A DNA stretch of 64,000 nt from Hyphomonas sp. (GTDB lineage: Bacteria > Pseudomonadota > Alphaproteobacteria > Caulobacterales > Hyphomonadaceae): positions 186,001 to 250,000 of the forward strand of contig NZ_JAGYJH010000002.1 in assembly GCF_018402285.1 (NCBI RefSeq). Direction: 5' to 3'. The notes beneath the pieces were generated by a model. It made no database searches. It was given only the letters and a program-made list of their open reading frames with translations, and was not told the DNA's origin. A program made the translations under genes and the position numbers. Shown here in pieces: positions 61,671-64,000 of this stretch; position 1 is the first letter of the stretch; each line of letters begins with the position of its first letter.

Positions 61671-62207
61671 TCATGCCACATCGGCGCTGGCAAGGCACGT
61701 CCTGAGATGGGCGACCCCGCGCAGGACATGGGATTTTACGGTTCCGAGCGGCCAGCCGGTTGCCTCGGCCGCTTCGCGATGGGAAAGCCCGGCGGCAACA
61801 CAGAGGACCACGCAGACCCTCTGGGCTTCGGTCAGGCTGTCGAGCACCCGGGCGAGGTCCATCCGGTCTTCGGTCTGCGACGCTGAGCGGTCGAAAGGCC
61901 GGTCGAACGGAATGACCTCGGCGGTCTCGTCGAACGCGATCTCCATCTTCTGGCGGCGGCGCCATTGCAGGAACTCCCGCCAGCAGATGGTGCAGATCCA
62001 GGCGCTGAACGTGCCACCGGCATAGGCGCCGATTTTCTGCCAGGCCGCCAGAAAGGTCATCTGGGCGATGTCGTCGCCCTGAGCCTGCGAGCCGGTCAGG
62101 CGGCGGGCCATGCCGCGCACCCGGGCCTGGTGGCGGCGGACCAGTTCAGCGAAAGCTGCTTCGCTGCCTTTGGCTGCCGCATGGGCGAGATCGGGGTCAG
62201 TTCGCAT
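61671..62207 (-). CDS. ECF-type RNA polymerase sigma factor (second)
   Basis: A 178-residue sigma factor with region 2 (FAELVRRHQARVRGMARRLTGS, QGDDIAQMTFLAAWQKIG, FSAWICTICWREFLQWRRR) and region 4 (LDSLTEAQRVCVVLCVAAGLSHREAAEATGWPLGTVKSHVLRG). GGAGG lies 7 bases before ATG 62207. It sits between a DUF6249-like membrane protein gene upstream and a small membrane protein downstream, all on minus, forming one unit. Confidence 0.9.
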   Translation of the reverse strand: MRTDPDLAHAAAKGSEAAFAELVRRHQARVRGMARRLTGSQAQGDDIAQMTFLAAWQKIGAYAGGTFSAWICTICWREFLQWRRRQKMEIAFDETAEVIPFDRPFDRSASQTEDRMDLARVLDSLTEAQRVCVVLCVAAGLSHREAAEATGWPLGTVKSHVLRGVAHLRTCLASADVA

Positions 62208-62238
62208 GTCCCGTCCTCCGGACGCCACCAGCCTGAGA

Positions 62239-62619
62239 TTATTCAGCGGCCGATTTGTCACGGCCGAACGCCCAAAGACCAATGTACGCGATCCCGAGGA
62301 AGATGGGGAAGGTGGCCACGCCCAGCATCGGGGTGAGGGCTTCGGACTCTTCTGCGCCGATGAGGCCAGCGAGCACCGCGAAGGCCGCGCCGAAGGCCAG
62401 GAACAGAACGCCCCGGCGAAGGTCGGCGCGCACCGGGTCGCTCAGCAGGGACATCTTGTCCATCATTTCCGGCGAGAGGGCCTGCCCCTTTTCGATGGCC
62501 AGCCGCAGGGTCTCATGCACCGTGTTGCGCTTGCGGGCGTTGAAGTAGCTCACGATCCACACGATCAGTGCGGGCGAGAGAAAGAGTACTGTCGGGACGA
62601 CGATGCTTTCCATATCCAT
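62239..62619 (-). CDS. DUF6249-like membrane protein
   Basis: A 126-residue protein with three hydrophobic helices (~6-25, ~70-88, ~95-115) and a cytoplasmic loop NTVHETLRLAIEKGQALSPEMMDK that I associate with the DUF6249 family. Function unknown. It is the first gene of the ECF cluster and may report membrane state to the sigma factor. Confidence 0.7.
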   Translation of the reverse strand: MDMESIVVPTVLFLSPALIVWIVSYFNARKRNTVHETLRLAIEKGQALSPEMMDKMSLLSDPVRADLRRGVLFLAFGAAFAVLAGLIGAEESEALTPMLGVATFPIFLGIAYIGLWAFGRDKSAAE

Positions 62620-62796
62620 TCCTGTTGCTCCGTAGAAGCTTTGTTGTCTGGCGCCAGGCCTGATTGCCGGCGTCTTGCCCGTAAGATGCGGCCAGGTTCA
62701 TGTTTGGATGCGGGATATGTGAAAAAAACTTCAGCCTGACCGGAATGCCCCCATCTCTTGCCCCGGGGCCCGGCACGCCCTAATCGCGGAAACGAG

Positions 62797-63510
62797 ATGG
62801 TCAAGATTACACCCAAACGCCTGCGCAAGCCCCATCTGGCGGCAGATCTCGGCACGCCCGGCGGCCGCGCCCGCGCGCGGCGGGAGCTTTATCTGGGCGA
62901 TCACGGCTTCCTGCGCGTCTGGTTTTCAAACCTCCACCAGATTTCCCCGGAAATGTGGCGGGCAAACCAGCCCTCCCCGAAACAGGTGATCGCTCATGCG
63001 AAGGAACGGGGCATCAGGACGGTCCTCAACCTGCGCGGACCCACCACCAAAGGCTTTTACCTGCTGGAGAAAGAAGCCTGCGAAGAAGCGGGCATCGATC
63101 TTGTCGATTTCCAGATGTTCTCGCGCGAGCCGCCGACGGTCGAGACGGTCTTTGCCGCGCGCGACCTGTTCGAGCGCATCCGCTACCCGGCCCTGATGCA
63201 TTGCAAGTCCGGCGCCGACCGGGCCGGGATCATGGCCGTGCTCTACAAGCTGCTGCGCGAGAAGGTGCCCTTCGAAGAAGCCTTCGAGCAGCTCTCGGGC
63301 CGCTACCTGCATATCCGCCATGGCAAGACGGGCGTGCTCGACGCCTTCTTCGAGGCCTACGCCGCCTTCAATGCCGGGCGCCCCCGCGACCAGTGGAAAC
63401 CCTTCCTGGACTGGGCAGCGGAAGATTACGACCGGGTCGCCGTTAAGACAGAGTTTCTACAGAAACTGGGCAAGGGCCCGCAACTCGACCAGATCATTGG
63501 CCGGGAATAG
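62797..63510 (+). CDS. Tyrosine-phosphatase-like protein (DSP superfamily)
   Basis: A 237-residue cytoplasmic protein. The phosphatase P-loop MHCKSGADRAG contains Cys136 and Arg142 (CX5R). The preceding region RANQPSPKQVIAHAKERGIRTVLNLRG is typical of bacterial dual-specificity-like phosphatases. A general acid is not obvious, so substrate (phosphotyrosine, lipid or other) is unknown. GGAAACGAG precedes ATG 62797; a reading from 62758 would add 13 residues. Confidence 0.84.
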   Translation: MVKITPKRLRKPHLAADLGTPGGRARARRELYLGDHGFLRVWFSNLHQISPEMWRANQPSPKQVIAHAKERGIRTVLNLRGPTTKGFYLLEKEACEEAGIDLVDFQMFSREPPTVETVFAARDLFERIRYPALMHCKSGADRAGIMAVLYKLLREKVPFEEAFEQLSGRYLHIRHGKTGVLDAFFEAYAAFNAGRPRDQWKPFLDWAAEDYDRVAVKTEFLQKLGKGPQLDQIIGRE

Positions 63511-63573
63511 CGCTTTTCAGCGCCGGGGATTCATGCGAGCACATCGGCTCAAGGGCCTCAGGAGTGTTCGGTC

Positions 63574-63891
63574 ATGAAAGCGGGGATTGTTGCCGCCATT
63601 GCAGCGCTGGCGCTGACCGGCTGCGGGCTGGCCGCGCCAAGTGACCATCAGGTGCTGGTCGATGCCTGCGTCGCCGGTGGTGAAGCAGAGGCCACGTGCG
63701 GCTGCATCACCGACGCGATGGAGAAGAACCTCTCGCCCGAACTGTTCAAGAAGACAGCCCAGGCCATTGGCCGTGAAAACAAGGAAATGATGGCTTTTGT
63801 CGGTGAGTTGACCGTGCAGGAGCAATTGTCATTTTCCGCGGTGCTGGGTGACATGTTTGCCTGTTCCCTGAGCGGGGAGACGGCAGAATAA
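63574..63891 (+). CDS. Small hypothetical lipoprotein, 105 aa
   Basis: Lipoprotein signal with lipobox LTGC (Cys17). The mature part has four more Cys (including ATCGC at ~40-44) and an amphipathic helical C-terminal half, a pattern seen in small four-helix periplasmic proteins. AGGAG lies upstream (63559-63563). Family not recognised. The last 109 bases of the window behind it hold no gene I can support. Confidence 0.72.
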   Translation: MKAGIVAAIAALALTGCGLAAPSDHQVLVDACVAGGEAEATCGCITDAMEKNLSPELFKKTAQAIGRENKEMMAFVGELTVQEQLSFSAVLGDMFACSLSGETAE

Positions 63892-64000
63892 GGCATTGCT
63901 GCGTGTCCGGCTTGCTTCGTCTGACGGAGCATCGGAATGTGGCAAGCGCTGGTTAAGGTGACGCGACGGCGCGATCAGCCAAGAATGGGACTGAAACAGG

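Noticed and set aside
1..64000. CRISPR array, insertion sequence, prophage or rRNA operon
   Set aside because: No regularly spaced repeats, transposase, phage structural gene or rRNA-like sequence was recognised on either strand.

Overview
The window looks like chromosome of a marine, stalked/budding-type alphaproteobacterium of the Caulobacterales/Hyphomonadaceae (Hyphomonas-like). This is an inference from gene families and neighbourhoods, not from a database search. The signs are: high GC with strong G/C third-position bias; a feuPQ-ccmIEF-degP-glnE neighbourhood typical of alphaproteobacteria; hisD-UPF0262, murA with DUF2948, and infA-maf clusters; two large TonB-dependent receptors; an S9 dipeptidyl-peptidase; and a propionate-type methylmalonyl-CoA mutase pair.

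Layout. 1-1297 (minus): an orphan-type ParA ATPase, translationally coupled to a gene that runs off the left edge. 1553-5440: a hypothetical gene, a CbpA-like J-domain chaperone, a TPR lipoprotein and a membrane-anchored hypothetical. 5610-20736: a PepSY protein with a FeuPQ-like two-component system, then ccmI-ccmE-ccmF on plus. A minus-strand block of histidine kinase, response regulator, DegP and CcmH follows, then an M48 protease with a TerB-like tail, and glnE on plus. Compared with the order I know from rhizobia (ccmIEFH-degP-RR-HK-glnE), the ccmH-to-kinase block is inverted in place. 20782-23003: an EF-hand protein, an ECF sigma factor, its putative anti-sigma factor and a periplasmic metal-sensor-like protein. 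23000-29747 (minus): GFA-like enzyme, amidase, minimal zincin, YbjQ and both methylmalonyl-CoA mutase subunits. 29921-30396: a putative Fur-controlled short transcript carrying a 73-residue ORF. 30503-34392: nitronate monooxygenase, a ParD-like/methionine aminopeptidase pair with a perfect palindromic operator, and glycerol kinase. 34493-41867: a TonB receptor divergent from a secreted S9 peptidase, an amino-acid permease and a short HPF-like protein.

42150-50913 is the most distinctive region. It is a compact beta-glucan (laminarin-like) utilisation locus: LacI regulator with a perfect operator palindrome, TonB-dependent receptor, secreted GH16 endoglucanase, GPH/MFS sugar transporter and cytoplasmic GH3 beta-glucosidase. 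The receptor carries an EF-hand-like calcium loop. It also appears to have lost one T in a T-run 50 bases before its proper stop codon, which replaces the canonical beta-barrel end with an aberrant tail. A tRNA-Thr(GGU) gene borders the region with its 3' end facing it.

51550-63891: murA with two small upstream genes, DUF2948, the decayed remnant of a FecA-like receptor, hisD, UPF0262, a membrane LytTR regulator divergent from an acyltransferase, infA, maf, secreted and lipoprotein hypotheticals, a second ECF sigma cluster, a tyrosine-phosphatase-like protein and a small lipoprotein. I saw no CRISPR array, rRNA, insertion sequence, integrase or phage module.
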